Positions 63,875 through 64,000 of a stretch of 64,000 bases of DNA are shown in pieces. The position numbers and the translations under genes are program-made. This DNA comes from Nematopogon swammerdamellus (taxonomy: Eukaryota > Arthropoda > Insecta > Lepidoptera > Adelidae), in contig OX336338.1 in NCBI GenBank assembly GCA_946902875.1, positions 7,493,971 to 7,557,970 on the forward strand, written 5' to 3'. Under the pieces are notes generated by a model that ran no database searches, was not told the origin of the DNA, and saw nothing but the letters and a program-made list of their open reading frames with translations. Numbering within the stretch: position 1 is the stretch's first letter; every line of letters begins with the position of its first letter.

Positions 63875-64000
63875 TCTTGGCAGGCAAACAGAGCTTTGTG
63901 GAATTGTTCTCTCTGGCCGACATTCTGCATGACTAGATGGAAAAACCATGCCAAGTTGTGAGAGAGGTGGCTATCCTGTCACCCTTTAGAATGGCATCTT
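63875..64000 (+). repeat. Tail of the composite repeat, cut by the window edge
   Basis: CTGCATGACTAGATGGAAAA, CCATGCCAAGTTGTGAGAGA, GTGGCTATCCTGTCACCC match the downstream part of the 11735 family. Confidence 0.5.

Overview
This is AT-rich animal genomic DNA carrying two recognisable protein-coding genes split by introns and a dense load of transposable-element debris. The repeat types (CTAG-ended Helitron-like ends with a GCAAAAGCTAGT terminus, R1/Jockey-, CR1- and RTE-like LINE tails, TA-flanked MITEs, tRNA/5S-headed SINEs, GTAGGTAGGTACCTA-type simple sequence) and the proteins point to an insect, most likely a moth or butterfly (Lepidoptera). The species cannot be named from the window.

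Layout. 1-2030: Helitron-like repeat arrays and a tRNA-headed SINE. 3607-12548 (+): parvin, the two-calponin-homology adaptor of integrin adhesions, in seven coding exons that assemble to 369 residues. Its introns hold a tRNA/5S SINE inverted pair (6.5-8.2 kb) and a nested transposon stack (9.47-11.3 kb). 12549-14877: the two genes converge tail to tail. 14878-28877 (-): glutamine synthetase, six coding exons, 383 residues. A TATA/initiator core promoter and an ATG-free leader at 51.6-51.8 kb on the same strand are the best candidate for its distant 5' end, which would give a first intron of about 22.7 kb. 29-64 kb: no further host coding gene is supported. This stretch is simple sequence, MITEs, LINE and SINE relics, three relics of one retroelement C-terminal domain (32.7, 53 and 57.5 kb), two minisatellites and several GC-rich islands of unknown role.

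The genes do not form a pathway: parvin acts at cell-matrix adhesions and glutamine synthetase in nitrogen metabolism. No operon-like, CRISPR-like or defence system is present. The most interesting points are an eightfold 82-bp tandem duplication that copies the splice acceptor of a glutamine synthetase exon, each extra copy running into an in-frame stop; a SINE head that joins tRNA-type promoter boxes to a 5S rRNA segment; several small DNA transposons whose exact target-site duplications can be read directly; and a 1.5-kb element whose arms are opposed arrays of a GC-rich palindromic unit around a retroelement relic.
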